A stretch of 64,000 bases of DNA from Zizania palustris (taxonomy: Eukaryota; Streptophyta; Magnoliopsida; Poales; Poaceae), in the NCBI GenBank assembly GCA_019279435.1, contig JAAALK010000286.1, positions 19,177,931 to 19,241,930 on the forward strand, written 5' to 3'. The notes below the pieces were generated by a model. The model searched no databases. It saw nothing but the letters and a program-made list of their open reading frames with translations, and had not been told where the DNA came from. The translations under genes were made by a program, and so were the position numbers. Positions 31,103-43,103 of this stretch are shown here, in pieces (the stretch's first letter is position 1; every line of letters begins with the position of its first letter).

Positions 31103-31212
31103 TGGAAAGGCGAACCTCCATCGTCAGCCACATGGGAGGACCTCGACGACTTCATCGAGCGCTACCCATCATTTCAGCTCGAGGACGAGCTGCTCGTCGA
31201 GGGAGGGAGAGA
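31060..31212 (+). pseudogene. Chromodomain-like C-terminus of the chromovirus, cut by TAG
   Basis: The same frame continues past TAG 31100-31102 with WKGEPPSSATWEDLDDFIE and YPSFQLEDELLVEGG, the conserved tail of plant chromovirus integrases that helps target chromatin. The TAG occupies a position where related elements have a polar residue before WKG, consistent with a CAG to TAG change. Confidence 0.75.
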
Positions 31213-31748
31213 TGTCATGTGGGGCATCCGATACCAGTGTCGGCCGGGTCTTCGGGAGCAACCACCAGCCGCTCCGATCGGTTCCGCAGTGGCAGGAGCA
31301 ACCGAGCAGCCGCAAAGGGCGGGTGGTTCTGCGCAGCCAGGGACGCCGGATGAGGGTTCCGCACAAACAGCCACGCAGGCCAGAGCACCGGTTGACCAGG
31401 GAACGCAGGAGTCAGGCTCGGCGCAGCCGTGCGCTCCGGAACAGCCAGGGGCCGGCGGCTTAGCGAGTTAGGCGCGCGCGGCCATGCAGATAGAGATGCA
31501 GCCATGCAGATTAGCCGCACGATTAGAAGATTGATTTCTTTTTGTTAGCTGGCCTCCAGGCTATAAATAAGCCATGTATTCGGCAGTTTGGGAGTAAGCA
31601 ATAAACTCCTACTTTCCTACCTCCTCTACTCTAAATCTCATCCCCTTCGCAATTGAGCAGCTAGGCAAAATCCCTAGCGCTCCTACCCGCCGAGACTACG
31701 AACTACGTAGTCGAGGCCCCGCTGTCTTGGGCGCCGAGGCCCTTGACA
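31213..31748 (+). repeat. 3' LTR of the chromovirus
   Basis: 536 bp, TGTCATGTGG to CCCTTGACA, followed by target duplication GAAAT. Confidence 0.92.
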
Positions 31749-31939
31749 GAAATATTCACTATATTCCTGAAATGTTGCATAAAATCGACTAAATTGGATC
31801 AGGTTTCTCTTGTAAAGATAACATGTGCAAAATCCCCACAAATTGCTAGCATCTTTGCTTGTTTCTCTTTAGTGCATCTGATTGAAGGAACTTGTTAAGA
31901 TAGTGTACTCACTCACTGGTTGTTTTGGTTCCTTTACAG

Positions 31940-32089
31940 GTGTTATTAAGTAGTAAAGATGCCATTCAGAGAATGACCCCCAAAATGCTAACCCAGCAGC
32001 AGAATACCTCGAAAAGCTTGTCGCGTGTAGGAAAGGAATCCCGACCTCAAGTTTCCATGGCACCACAATCAAAGCTTGGGGTCTTTTAA
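31940..32089 (+). other. Possible orphan last coding exon with 3' UTR
   Basis: A good acceptor (TTGGTTCCTTTACAG at 31925-31939) precedes 49 open codons ending TAA at 32087-32089 (contains SSKDAIQRMTPKMLTQQQ and SRVGKESRPQ). The following 32090-32500 has 3'-UTR-like composition (TTTGTACTCTAGACCTGACC, then ATGAAACATTAAAATGATC). No upstream exon could be found in the non-repeat DNA back to the kinase. I do not recognise the protein. It could be a terminal exon stranded by rearrangement, or chance. Confidence 0.3.
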
Positions 32090-32289
32090 GCAAAGCTACC
32101 GCATGCCACAGCATCCAAAATTTGCTAGGCTTCAGTCTCACAGAAGTTGTCAACAGGCTGCACAAGCCGCAACTTTTGATTTGCCTCAACCAAGTACGGA
32201 CCATTTTTGTTGGTCATATTTAGTAGTCAAAGATGTCGTTCAGAGCTTCAGATCAATCGCCATGTATATGCATTGTAAGTAGGGAAAGC

Positions 32290-32690
32290 ACCTTAGAGCA
32301 GGCAAGGTTCGTTCTCTCTGCTCCTTTTCGATCCTGAAGACCAAAGGGCATCAGCGTTCCTGGGTACGTAGAATTTCAGTTGTTACATTTGAATATTTCA
32401 TTCTGTTCATCCGTGATGGTTAGCGGTTTTAGCTGTTGTCATTCGTGTAAGAATAGTTTGTACTCTAGACCTGACCAATGAAACATTAAAATGATCTTTC
32501 TGTTAATTCTTTTTGGCGCATGTAAAAAGAGTGGAAAGAACCAAATTAATTAATCTTGATATTGATGGTGAATTCTCCTTGACACTGACGAAGTGACAGA
32601 TCAAAGTAAGAAGCTTTTTTTGTTACTGTGTGGCGAAACCGAGTACCGGAAGGAGCATGGCGCGCGCACACAATCTTGCCATTGTGTTAA
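32290..32690. other. Low-copy spacer, no gene seen
   Basis: T-rich single-copy-looking DNA between the possible exon and the satellite array. No long frame, repeat or RNA gene is supported. Confidence 0.4.
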
Positions 32691-32691
32691 A

Positions 32692-33770
32692 TCAGTAAGA
32701 GCAGAAGAAAGAAAATAGCACAATTAATTTCAGGGTTATGTTCCAAAACCAAGAAGAATTTGGTAAGTAATTAAAGCATAGCATTTTGGGAAGTAATATC
32801 AGTACGTGCAGAAGAAAGAAAATATCACAATTAGTTTCAGGGTTATGTTTCAAAACTTGGAAGAATTTGGGATAGCATTTGGATTGTTGAGTAAAAAATA
32901 ACACAATTAATTCTAGGGTTATATTGCCAAACCCACAAGAATTTGGTATGCAATTAAAGGATAGCAGTTTAGGAATTAATATCAGCATGTACAGAAGAAA
33001 GAAAATACCACAATTAGTTTTAGGGTTATGTTTCAAGACCAGGAAGAATTTGGGATAGCATTTGGATTGTTGAGTAAAAAAATAACACAGTTAATTCTAG
33101 GGTTATATTCCAAAACCCAGAAGAATTTTGTAAGTAATTAAAGGATAGCATTTTGAAAAGTAATATCAGTACGTGTACAGGAAAAAATATCACAATTATT
33201 TTCAAGGTTATGTTTCAAAACTCGGAAGAATTGGGGATATCATTTGGATTATTGAGTAAAACACTAACCCGATTAAACCCATGGCTACATTCCAAACCCA
33301 GAAGAATTAATTAATTAATTAAAAGATAGCATTTTGGGAAGTAATATCAATACGTGCAGAAGAAAGAAAATATCACAATTAATTTCATAGTTATGTTTCG
33401 AAACTCTGAAGAATTGGGGATATCATTTGGATTGTTGAGTAAAAAAACAACCCAATTAATTCCATGGCTATATTCCAAAACCTAGAAGAATTTTGTATGT
33501 AATTGAAAGATAGCATTTTGGAAAGTAATATCGGTACATGCAGAAGAAATAAACTATCATAATTAATTTCCAGAGTTATGTTTCGAAACTCGGAAGAATT
33601 TGGGATAGCATTTGCTTTGTTGAGTAAAAAATAACACAATTAATTCCAAGTTTATATTCCAAAGTCCAGAAGAATTTGGGAAGTAATATCAATACGCGCC
33701 GAAGAAAAAATACCACATTCAATTTCAAGGTTACGTTTCACAACTAGGAAGAATTTGGGATAACATTTTG
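32692..33770. repeat. AT-rich satellite array, period about 180 bp (two ~90-bp half units)
   Basis: The word GCAGAAGAAAGAAAAT (or close variants) recurs near 32699, 32818, 32995, 33175, 33356, 33540 and 33700, mostly about 180 bp apart. Each unit holds two related halves, each with CACAATTAATTNNAGGGTTAT and CAAAACNNNGAAGAATTTGG. The first and last units are partial. Units differ by 10-20 percent by eye, so the array is not freshly amplified. Confidence 0.85.
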
Positions 33771-33875
33771 TATTTTTAAAAACAAAGAACATTTTGGATT
33801 GTTAACTAAAAATAAGTGTCAAGTAAAAAATAAAGAACATGTTTGATTGTTAAATAAAAAATATAGTAGTATTTT

Positions 33876-33931
33876 GGAACTTGTGACCTATTGATCTGGG
33901 GTCAATTGCTCTACCACTCAGCTACGTACCC
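33876..33931 (-). pseudogene. tRNA-like relic (CCA anticodon position, 3' part lost)
   Basis: On the minus strand: acceptor-like GGGTACG, an A-box-like TAGCTGAGTGG, GTAGAGC, and a 5-bp anticodon stem ATTGA/TCAAT around the loop CCCCAGA, which puts CCA (Trp) at the anticodon position. The base at position 33 is C in place of U. The variable loop AGGTC and one T-stem side are visible, then TTCCAAAA replaces the B-box and no closing acceptor strand is found. It is a pseudogene or the head of a tRNA-derived SINE. Confidence 0.55.
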
Positions 33932-34438
33932 ATTTGTTATTAGTGAAACAATTACTTCCTTATGGCTATTTATTATATGTGTAAAGCAAAGTTTTAGTAG
34001 GAATTTTCCTTGAGAATGTTTAAGAGATTACTCAAGAATGTGTTTCAATATGTTTCTCCTTTATCGTGCAATCAAAAAGGTTTTTTCGCCGAAAAAATTT
34101 ACAAAACCAGTCAGTTCTATTCGTCCCTCTGTTTGATCATGAAAGCCAAATTATTGGCCAGAGGTGGCATTTCTCCACCAAACTCGTGCCTCGATACGAT
34201 CAACAATTGCGACATGGGTTCAATAATAAAATATCTCAAGGTCTGCTCCACCAATGCCTTGACCAAATCATGTCTCACTTGTAGGTGGGCCAAAATCATG
34301 TGTTGGCTTGGAGGATCAATGGGATGTTTTGTCCACATCGACAACACACGCGCATCACTTTAGCAATAGCCCGTAATAGCATCACTAGATAAGGTAGACT
34401 CAGCGTTCCCTGGGCCGATCGATCATTGGCGTGAGGGG
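33932..34438. other. Spacer without recognised features
   Basis: Between the tRNA relic and the decayed copia LTR. A 117-codon frame (34010-34363) exists, but I recognise no domain and its composition is not gene-like. Confidence 0.3.
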
Positions 34439-34655
34439 TGTTAGGAAACTTAATCTGAAGAATAAGATAACCGAATTCAGTTGTACGCATATCTATCTCT
34501 AAGAGGTTTTTACTCTATAAATAGAGGAGTCCTCTCCTGAGTTGTACAAAGTTGAATGAGCAATAACGAAATTCAGCTTTTTTCCATACACACTGTGTTT
34601 TCCCCGTTATCAAATACGCTATGGACTACGCTGGTAGCAAAACAGTTTCTCAACA
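34439..34655 (+). repeat. 5' LTR of the decayed copia element
   Basis: 217 bp with TG...CA ends and TATA sequence CTCTATAAATAGAGG near 34512. The partner at 40188-40268 is only the first third. Confidence 0.65.
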
Positions 34656-34779
34656 CGTCATCAGTATGAAGATCTATGTGAGTAAGAAAACGATCTGTTG
34701 GAATCAATGACATGTTTTATACTGTGTTTATAGATTAGATCTAATCTATTGTATGAGCGAAAGACGGCGACATGATGTA

Positions 34780-35690
34780 CAACATGGCCATGGCCACGAG
34801 CCAGCCGTCCTATAAGGCGTTGTGATAGTAGTCATCAACCGTGTTTGCCTCGTGCCCGCATGCACCCCGGTACGCCAACGCCACCGCATGGCCACCGGTG
34901 CCCCCGCTGGCAACCCGTCCATTGCACTGAAACATCACCATCGGCCAGCCCTACCCCAACGCACCGTATGTTGCATTTACTAGCGCAAATAGGCACTGCT
35001 GCGCCGCCCAAATGCGCCAGTGATCCGGCCCTTCTCCACACGTGGCTGCCGTCCACGCTCCAAGCATGCACCACCCGTATGCGGCATTGGCTGCCACCGT
35101 CGCTGACCGCAACGTCGCGCCGTGCTGTGTCATTTGTATGAGGTAGACACCGGTGCACCTCCTGCACATAGCGCCCTCACGTGCCTGGTGGCATCGTCAT
35201 CACACCTAAATGCGGGCAGTCACTGCGCCATGCCTTGCGCTCCATTGATGGAGGCCACACCAAGCCGTGCAAGCTGCCTGTCATGGCCCGAACGTGCCCT
35301 GGAAGCACTGGAAGGGCTGCTACTGATGTGGTATGTACCCGCGCGCACCACTTCACCACCTAGAAGCGTAGCTGTCGGCGTCGTGTTTTGTGCTGTGCCT
35401 GCATGCACCTTCGCTGATCACCGCCATCGGGTACAGTCGCCACTACATCACCATCGCACCATGCCATTCCATTGTGTGCATGCGCAACCTGTGCCGCTGA
35501 TGACGGTCCCGCCTCTGGCAAGCTCTAGTGGATGGGTTTTCAACCCAGCCGCAAGCACGTCCGAATAGCCCATATAGGCCACGCACGGACCAAAGGCCCA
35601 CACTATAGCGGCAGGATCTGGCACGTCCGAATAGCGCAGATAGGTCCTGCCTCCAGCAGGCTCTAGTGGTTGGGTTATATGAAAATTCAG
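34780..35690. other. GC-rich island inside the decayed copia element
   Basis: Much more GC-rich than the DNA on both sides and rich in CATG, CACC and GCATGC words. Frames of 100-150 codons are open in several phases on both strands, as expected from composition, and no domain is recognised. CACGTCCGAATAGC occurs twice (near 35558 and 35626), and CAAGCTCTAGTGG/CAGGCTCTAGTGG lie about 140 bp apart. It may be a captured or inserted segment. Confidence 0.35.
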
Positions 35691-38600
35691 GAAATACCCT
35701 TTTCTCGCATAAAAGGACCTCTAGAATCCAAATTTCGCATTCGTTTTTCCTTTCAGCAATATTTTCTATGCTTATTTGTTGTTTATTATTTTAATGTATT
35801 TAATTTTCCATATGCATTTAATTATTAGTACTTTTATTAGTAAATATAGAATTGCATAGAAAAATACTGGAAAATTGCAGTAATTTTATTCATTTCTCTA
35901 TTTAGAAATGTGATGCAATTTTACTAAAAGTAACATGCGTATCATATATGACTTGCATCGTGACCAAGCAGTTCACTGAGAAAAGTACAGATGGCTGCAA
36001 CCATCTCACCTAGGTATCGGACGTCTAGATCATACTTGGAGCCAAGAAGCTCTGCAATACTTTAGACGATGGGCAATAACAAACTTGCCCTATGCCAGAT
36101 GAAAATGATCAAGCACTTCATTTTCTCTGACATGCCTCTCCACTTTGAAGGATGAGTGCTATGAAATGCCCTGAATGAGCGTTTCGAGTGTGTCAAATAC
36201 ACCATGAAGCCTCTAGTAGAGCAAAAATGGATCCGACTCTTACTCATTTCTATATGCCTAAGAGTTTGTCTCCATGTAGCACTGAATCGGTACAATTCTA
36301 AATCTCTGCTTGAAAGAGATTTCAGATTAAGGAGAAATTAAAAATACTCTCGCCACTCTCCACCTAAATGTGACAGAATCCACACCCAACCATCGTCAAT
36401 CAAAATACATGAAGTATCCTGAATTGATTGACATGTTGTAGCTCGGCGATGTTTAGGATGAACTCTCAAAGAAGAACTTCGTCTCGTAGCCACAATGAAA
36501 GTATAATAGCCTTGAGGCTAATGTCGTTTCTTTGAAGTTGCGCAAAACCCATCATAAGAAGTGGGATAGGGATGAAAGGAAAGTGATGACATATAAAGTG
36601 AAGTGCCTAGTGATGAGAATGACAAGACAATAAAGAAGAATGTCAAGCCATATGGTTCTAGAATTTGTAAAGGCACCGAAGTACATCATGGAGAAATACT
36701 AGAATTAACAACTTGAGATACACCTCACCATCGTAGTGAGTAAGGACACCCTTATGGTTGAGACTGCACATCTCCCATGACATGTGACAGTGTCCATGAA
36801 ATCTTGGTTAATTTTCTCATGATGCTAATAGAAACCTACTAATGCCATCACAAGTGAAAAGCAGCTACCAATGAAGAAGTAGCTAGCCTACATGTAGACT
36901 CTATCAAGAATTATAGTTTTTATGTCATCTGAATGTAGCTAAATATTAGAAGATTGAATAATTGTAACTCTCGAAGAGCGAATTGAATGAAAGATTAGAA
37001 GTTTTCGAATAGCAAATGTCTTTCACTGCAATGAATGAATTATTTCCGGTATATCATAGCATGTTTAAGGCATTTATTATTCTTTTGCTACTTCCTCGCA
37101 CATGAATAGATTGTCTTAGAGTAGAATCTTGTGTAGCACCCAAATAAAAGGAATGAATCAATTATGGCTTGCAGATCCATAAATATAACTTTGAGAAAGA
37201 AATGTTTCTAGATGAAAGAGAACTAGAAATATTATGATTGTTGCTAGAAGTAACAAATGCATTTTGTAGTCCCTTGAAGATCCATGGTCATATTATTTGT
37301 GGGATAACTTTGCATAGTAATGAAGCATTGTTGTATTTTGAACCCACTTAATCTTTCTTAAGGTTTGCAGAAATTGAAGAAATTACACTAGAAGTATACA
37401 TTCTTTAATATTTGGGCTATGCTATAAATACATTTGAAGTGTATGCTACTTTAAGACTTTATTTCTCCCATTTAGAATTATGCATAATGTCAATTTTGGT
37501 TTTTGAATTATGAGAAAATAAATTAACAACTCATATGGTTATAGCTTAAAAGTGAAATAATTTCCTAAATCCTGAAGATTAGCATGTAAGCATACATCAC
37601 TAGGCGATTACTCACTAGATCGATGAGAAATCATTCCTAGAGTGCATCTAGAGAATATTTTGGTCTTATTGAACCCTACATGGGCTATAATGATATTGTT
37701 TGAATCTCATAAATCTTTGTAATAAACACATGCATGTCTATTACCTTCTTAACCCTCATGTCTTGATCATCAAATAGTAGTCCACTTGAATGGACAACAC
37801 TAAAGAATAGTCCTTGATGACTAATGCATTGACATTAGAGGCAAAGTAGTGCACTAAGTATCATTTGTCCACTTGAATGGACTAAGCATAAGCAATGAAG
37901 AATTAGAAGAATTGCTATACCATTGTTGTAGAGTTATCATTTATCTGTCATGAATAAGACATGCAATTATAAATGAAGCGGATCTCAAGAAGAATTCAAA
38001 CCATTGACATACAACATCTACTCAACAACATTGCAACTAGTGTTGAATTTTCCAACAGAAGTATGCGCATATCCTACTACCATAGTCGATTGAAAAGGCT
38101 CTCTCCGAAAGTCCGTAGAACTTGTGAATGGAGATTTGCATGTAGCCTTATACTTTTATAATTTTCCATCATTTAGGGGGAGAGAATGCATCCTTGCATG
38201 AAAAATGTCGATAAATTATGGTAGAAATGAAATGAATTGTGCAAATTACTTCACACTAGTGAATGCAATGTAAGAAGTACTAGAAGTACAAAAGGACCTG
38301 AAGTGCCAAATAACTAGAAGTTATACTGCCTAATTGTTTTTGTGATATGAAAAGCATGACTAAGTTGTATTACCTAAATGTAATGCACCGGAGAGGGTGA
38401 AATACCGAAGAAAGAACACTATCCATCATCTCATCTAGAGGTCTCAAACAAAAATAATAGGGCGAGAACTCTGGTTCTTCATGTCCCTAAGTAACCGGAG
38501 GTGTCTGGTGAAAATAGGATATGAGAGCTTATCATACTTAATCACAAAAGTTGCCCCATGGAAAGAAGGGGAGCCAGTTGAGACCTGACAATGGTATGGA

Positions 38601-40187
38601 ATCTTAGAAATAAGCATACCAATATGAATCTTCTCACGAAGGAAAAGACTAGCGAAAAGGTGTGCACCAAAATAGCCACTAGTACACTAAAAGACCTTGC
38701 TCCTATGTTGGGAAATAATAGAGAGCAAGATGATGAAGCACCAGAATGCGCAACCCATGATGACATAACTAGAAGTTATAGAAGCTCGGATGAATCCTTT
38801 GATATAGCAACTATCAATTATTTGCACTTACAATCTATTTTTGCTACAATCATAAATCTTGACCTTGAGCTTGTATTGCTCGTTGAATGAATGAAGAGGT
38901 CAAATTGAGAAGATTGTAAGAAGGCAATGACAACTGAATTGTCTTACAAAAAGAAGAAGAAGAAAATAGTAAAAGATAAAGCATGGTTTGTTGTATAAAG
39001 TATTCAATCAACTAGTAGGAGTTGATTGTGAAGTCTATTCTCCGATCATGGGCTGAATTACCTTTGAAATATAATCTAAACGAAAGTTAACTAGTAGTTG
39101 AAGATTGAAATCAATTAGGAGTTGAAAGAATCAACATGAAGTTGAAAATCGACTTGAAGTCATATTATGTTGAGTAATAAATTAATTGATATTGTTACTT
39201 GCATGGGAGCTTGGATTAGACATTTATATGAAGATACATGAAGTATCATGCCTCGAACCAAGATAGAAAGGATAGAAATAGTCTTAGTAGTATATAGTAT
39301 ATTTTTGAAAATTTTTTTGCATGAATAATGAAGATACCTAAATGGATTATGGTATGAATACCATGAGAAATTGAGGAACCAAACTCATTGTTTGAATTTG
39401 AGTTTGAAATGAAATACTGGGATAGAATCAAGTTTTCTTAGGGTTGCAACTAAAGCATGTGACTGATGAATTCTATTACATCAGTTAACTTACACTCAGA
39501 AAGGGTTGGAGACGATTGGCTTTGAAAAGTCATTTCCATAAAAAAACCCCATGGACAGAAGGTCATTGCAAGCAGACCATAAATCCATACAAATCTAGAG
39601 AAGAGGGGAAGAAATCTTAGGATCAGAATTCCCATACCTAAGTATGTAGGTACACTAATGTACTGAACCTATTGCACTAGGCTAGACATTACGTTTGTTG
39701 TAAACCTACTTTCATGTCAAAACCCTCCATTATTATCCATGAAGATAATATAATTTGCGTTGCACAACTGTAGTTAGGATATGTGAAAAGAAATTTGATT
39801 AAGCTCATAAACCCCAAGTTCTTCTATGCTCATGAATTGCATAAGATGAATGAACTAATGGTGATACACACCAAGTCATGTGAAAATCTCACAAGTTATT
39901 CACTAAGTCTCTCTAAAAATATCTAGCTTTGAAAGATGTGTTTGTTAGACTTAAAGACTTATATATTTCATGTGAAGAAACTTCACATAACACCGATAAG
40001 AAGAATTGAATCTTAATCAAACAGACTAAGTACCTGAATTGATCTTGAAGATCTTATGAAATATTTGGGTGAATTATACTCTTTTTTCTCTTGAATGAGT
40101 TTTCTTGAAGTTTCTCATATTAAGGTTTTTAATGAGGCAATTCGTGCAACCAAGACACATGCTATGTACTTTTTCTCCTAATTTTCC

Positions 40188-40268
40188 CACTGGGTAACTT
40201 AATCTTGAATATTAAGATAACCAAATTCGGTTGTGGGCACATCTATCTCTTAGGGGTTTTTTCTCTAT
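40188..40268 (+). repeat. 3' LTR fragment of the decayed copia element
   Basis: It aligns with the start of 34439-34655 and stops at TTCTCTAT, where a new LTR-like sequence begins (TGTTGGTGTCG). Confidence 0.6.
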
Positions 40269-41569
40269 TGTTGGTGTCGTTTTTGGTTACACGTGTGGCC
40301 CGAGAGATCTGCTTAACTCTAGTACAGGTCCTATAATCTTATAAGGTTCTAAGCGTGTTAATCAGTTTGACCCTAAAACTGATAAGGTACAACAAAATAG
40401 TTAGTAGCAACGCCGATCGGCCGTTGAACTGATGGACATGATATATGCCGATACGTGAGTATCGGCAAAGGGACATCGGGTATGATTAGGAGATCGGTTG
40501 ACACACAATTCCCATACAATCAGACCTATGCGCTCGAACCAATCGGTAATCCCTGATGCCAAAATATATAACAAGGAATCAAAAGGTAACCCATCGGATG
40601 TACTCCGATAGAATCTAAACTTAGCATACCAGATAATGTTTCCATACTATTAAACCATCATGACAACAAGATCGGACCTAACCAAGATGGTTTATAAATC
40701 ATGAATGACTAACAATCTTTTGACATATCATGCATACTTTATTCTGATGAATGGTGTACAACATAAACCAAGCACAATAGATCGAGATGTCGAACTTAAC
40801 CGATCAAGCCTCAACCTACAGTGTCCGATCTATGCCAATTTAAGAGATCGTAATGATACAGCCTAAAACCTAGCTAGCACATCAAGATAAACTAGCGATC
40901 ATACTAACCGAACCGGTGTCATGAGAGATTGAAGCGATGCAGCCTTGAACGACACCAACTTAGCTGATATGATCACCAGGGTGGCGGGACTTACCTCTTT
41001 ACCGGAAATTGAGATGATGCATCCCGACTCCGAGTGCCAAGTCCTGCCGGGATTAACCTTGAATTAACAAGGATGGTGATGCGCCGCGAGTAGTTTTGTG
41101 GTTGTAGTAGTTGTATCCCTTATCTACCTACTAAATAAATATTTATAGTATGGAGACTTGTCGTCCTCTATGATTGTAACCGATTCTGTTTGGATCTCTA
41201 TCTTCATCTCTATCGGCTCCTCTATTTTTGGTCACATGCAACAGACGCACTCCTTTGATCAGCTTTGATCGGACCTCTTTAATTTCTACTGACCACACCA
41301 GGTCTACCAGGGATATAACCCTAGGTACCTCGCCGAGTGGTTTCATTCCGACTGCCGGGCCGCCGACTGCTATGAAGACCGACCCGTGAGGAACCACCCA
41401 ATCACCTGACTCGGCACTCGGGAAAATATTTTCTTGAGTGCTAGGACTCCAACGGTCGACCCTGGATCATCAAGTCGATGGTTACCCTATTAAGACTGCC
41501 TTAATCATCGCAGTTATTTCTGCCTATAAAAGGTTGTTATGCGGCTGTTTCCGAAAACATAATCACGAT
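40269..41569 (+). repeat. Gypsy-type LTR, right end not present
   Basis: It starts TGTTGGTGTCG inside the decayed copia LTR. It contains a TATA box (GCCTATAAAAGG near 41522) about 1.25 kb in, followed by about 45 bp before a G2 LTR starts at 41570. No coding frame. Structure and composition fit a long LTR interrupted by the G2 element; its remaining end is not in the window. Confidence 0.5.
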
Positions 41570-42092
41570 TGTTGGGGGAAAATATTTCATCCTCTAGAAG
41601 TCAAGGAAATTTCTATATCAATTCCAGCAGAAGAGACAAAGTCTGAAGCTTTACCTTCGGAGATAAATACAACATCAAGACTTCACAATATTCAGAGCTA
41701 TTTGTCGTGGAGGCCTCCGTCAGTACTTTGACATGATGGAGCCTTCTGAAGCCTCTTCACCCGAAGGGATACTGCCAGCAAGGATGGAAGATCTATCTTC
41801 TCACTGATTAGACTAGTCTTTTACTCTTTTAACCCTATGAAGAATATTAAATAGTATCTTATTAGTCAGTTGTAATTAGAGGGTAGAGAAGTCTTTTCCC
41901 TATGTATTCGGTCTATAAATACCCCTCTTCACTCTATAAAGGGTATCGAATACTCCGATATTCAATACACACTTCAAACTATCTCAAGCTATTATCCATC
42001 TCAGAGGCTTGTAATAGTTTTCTTAAACAGACACATCACTTGTTAAACACTTTAGTTCTTTAAACATGTTAGCGTAATATTTTACACCAACA
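41570..42092 (+). repeat. 5' LTR of G2
   Basis: 523 bp with inverted ends TGTTGG...CCAACA. TATA sequence GTCTATAAATACCC near 41910. It is followed directly by GTTGGCGCCGTCTGTGGGG, the standard post-LTR sequence of many plant Tat elements and the likely PBS region. It shares its right part with 12610-12992. Confidence 0.85.
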
Positions 42093-42157
42093 GTTGGCGC
42101 CGTCTGTGGGGAACCTAGTACAAAAACTTCGTTCTCTACCAATCCTTTCCTAGATAC

Positions 42158-43103
42158 ATGCCTCCTAAGTGGAGCCTAGGCACTAGTCCCCTTCCGAGGT
42201 CTTCTCGGACCTCTGAGTTGAGATCTTCGAACACCACCGAGGTCGGAGGACCCTATGTGGTCCCCCACCTCAAACTCCCGGAACAAATACTCTTCCTCAA
42301 GCATACGGAGCCCCTCTTGAGACTCCATCCGTGCTCCGAACTGACTTCTTCAGTTCTCAAGACCCGGAGGTCCCCTCCGGAGGAAATGAAGATCGTCCTA
42401 ATGACGTGGCAACTCAAATGGCTCCTCTTCAGGCCGAAGTGAGAAGGTGGAGATAGGAAGCTGTCGACAGGCTTCGCCTTTAGGTTAGCCCTGTCATCCC
42501 GGAGGTACCTCAAGATGATGGTCCAACCTTCTATCCTGAAGCCTCTGAGATTCATAGAACCACTGAGAATGCTTCTTTCGATGATGAATCTCTGTTACAC
42601 CAAGACTTGTAGAAGGTGCGCTTCGATCCCAAATTTAGGACATCGAAGCTATGTAAGTACTTCGGAGAGGAAGATCCCGGAGAATTCTCTCGCTCTTATG
42701 CTTTAGCAATTGAAACTAGTAGAGGGGTCCGAGACACAATGGAGAAGTGTTTCCCCCTAGCGCTCGAAGGAGTTGCTCTACGTTGGTTCTGGTCTTTGAA
42801 ACCAGGATCAATTAGATCTTGGGAGCAATTAAGAAGGAAGTTCGTGAGTAACTTCCAAGGGACCTTCGTGCCCCCTATGTCTACCGGGAGTATTTTTTAG
42901 GTGAAGCAGCAACCTGGAGAACCTTTGCGGCAATTTTTCAAGCGCTTCGCTCATACGAAGTCACAGATAAGAGGGCTGTCCACATCATATGTAGTTGATG
43001 CAGCTTGGGAAGGAGTCACAAATGCAGGCCTCCTCGACAAGCTTCACCGGAAGCATATTTCCTTAGTAGCGCAGCTAATGGCCTACTTTGAGGAGTATGC
43101 TAG
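42158..43103 (+). pseudogene. G2 gag, part 1
   Basis: The retrotransposon gag domain is visible at 42616-43103: KYFGEEDPGEF, FPLALEGVALRWFWSL, WEQLRRKFVSNFQGTF, then after TAG 42898-42900 the frame resumes QQPGEPLRQFFKRFA. It is cut at 43103 by the solo LTR and resumes at 45184. Confidence 0.75.

Larger units (their letters stand above)
26382..31748 (+). mobile_element. Chromovirus-type Ty3/gypsy element with frameshifts
   Basis: 5' LTR 26382-26920, PBS TTGGTATCAGG after 2 nt, gag-protease-RT-RNase H-integrase-chromodomain, polypurine tract (GGGAGGGAGAGA), 3' LTR 31213-31748. Target duplication GAAAT at 26377-26381 and 31749-31753. LTRs differ at about 13 positions plus a 3-bp indel, clearly older than the copia at 20270. 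Domain order and the C-terminal WEDL/LEDEL motif place it among chromoviruses (Reina-like or Tekay-like; not resolved). Two frameshifts and one TAG inactivate pol. Confidence 0.92.
34439..40268 (+). mobile_element. Highly decayed Ty1/copia element
   Basis: A short LTR (34439-34655, TGTTAGGAAAC to CTCAACA, TATA at about 34514) is repeated at the far side from about 40188 (shared AACTTAATCTTGAA, AGATAACC, CATCTATCTCT), where it is cut by an insertion at 40269. Between them all frames are riddled with stops. Faint copia-like traces: a gag-like patch at 36040-36300, SFRGRE-like wording before 38190 that recalls the linker between integrase and RT, and a short stretch at 38780-38890. Domain traces are weak; the LTR pair is the main evidence. 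Confidence 0.6.

Noticed and set aside
32692..33770. Possible CRISPR or centromeric satellite
   Set aside because: No spacer-repeat pattern. The ~180-bp period alone is not evidence of a centromere, and only about six diverged units are present.
34835..35568. Two 110-150-codon frames in the GC-rich island as genes
   Set aside because: Open frames occur in several phases at once, as composition predicts, with no recognisable motif or splice structure.
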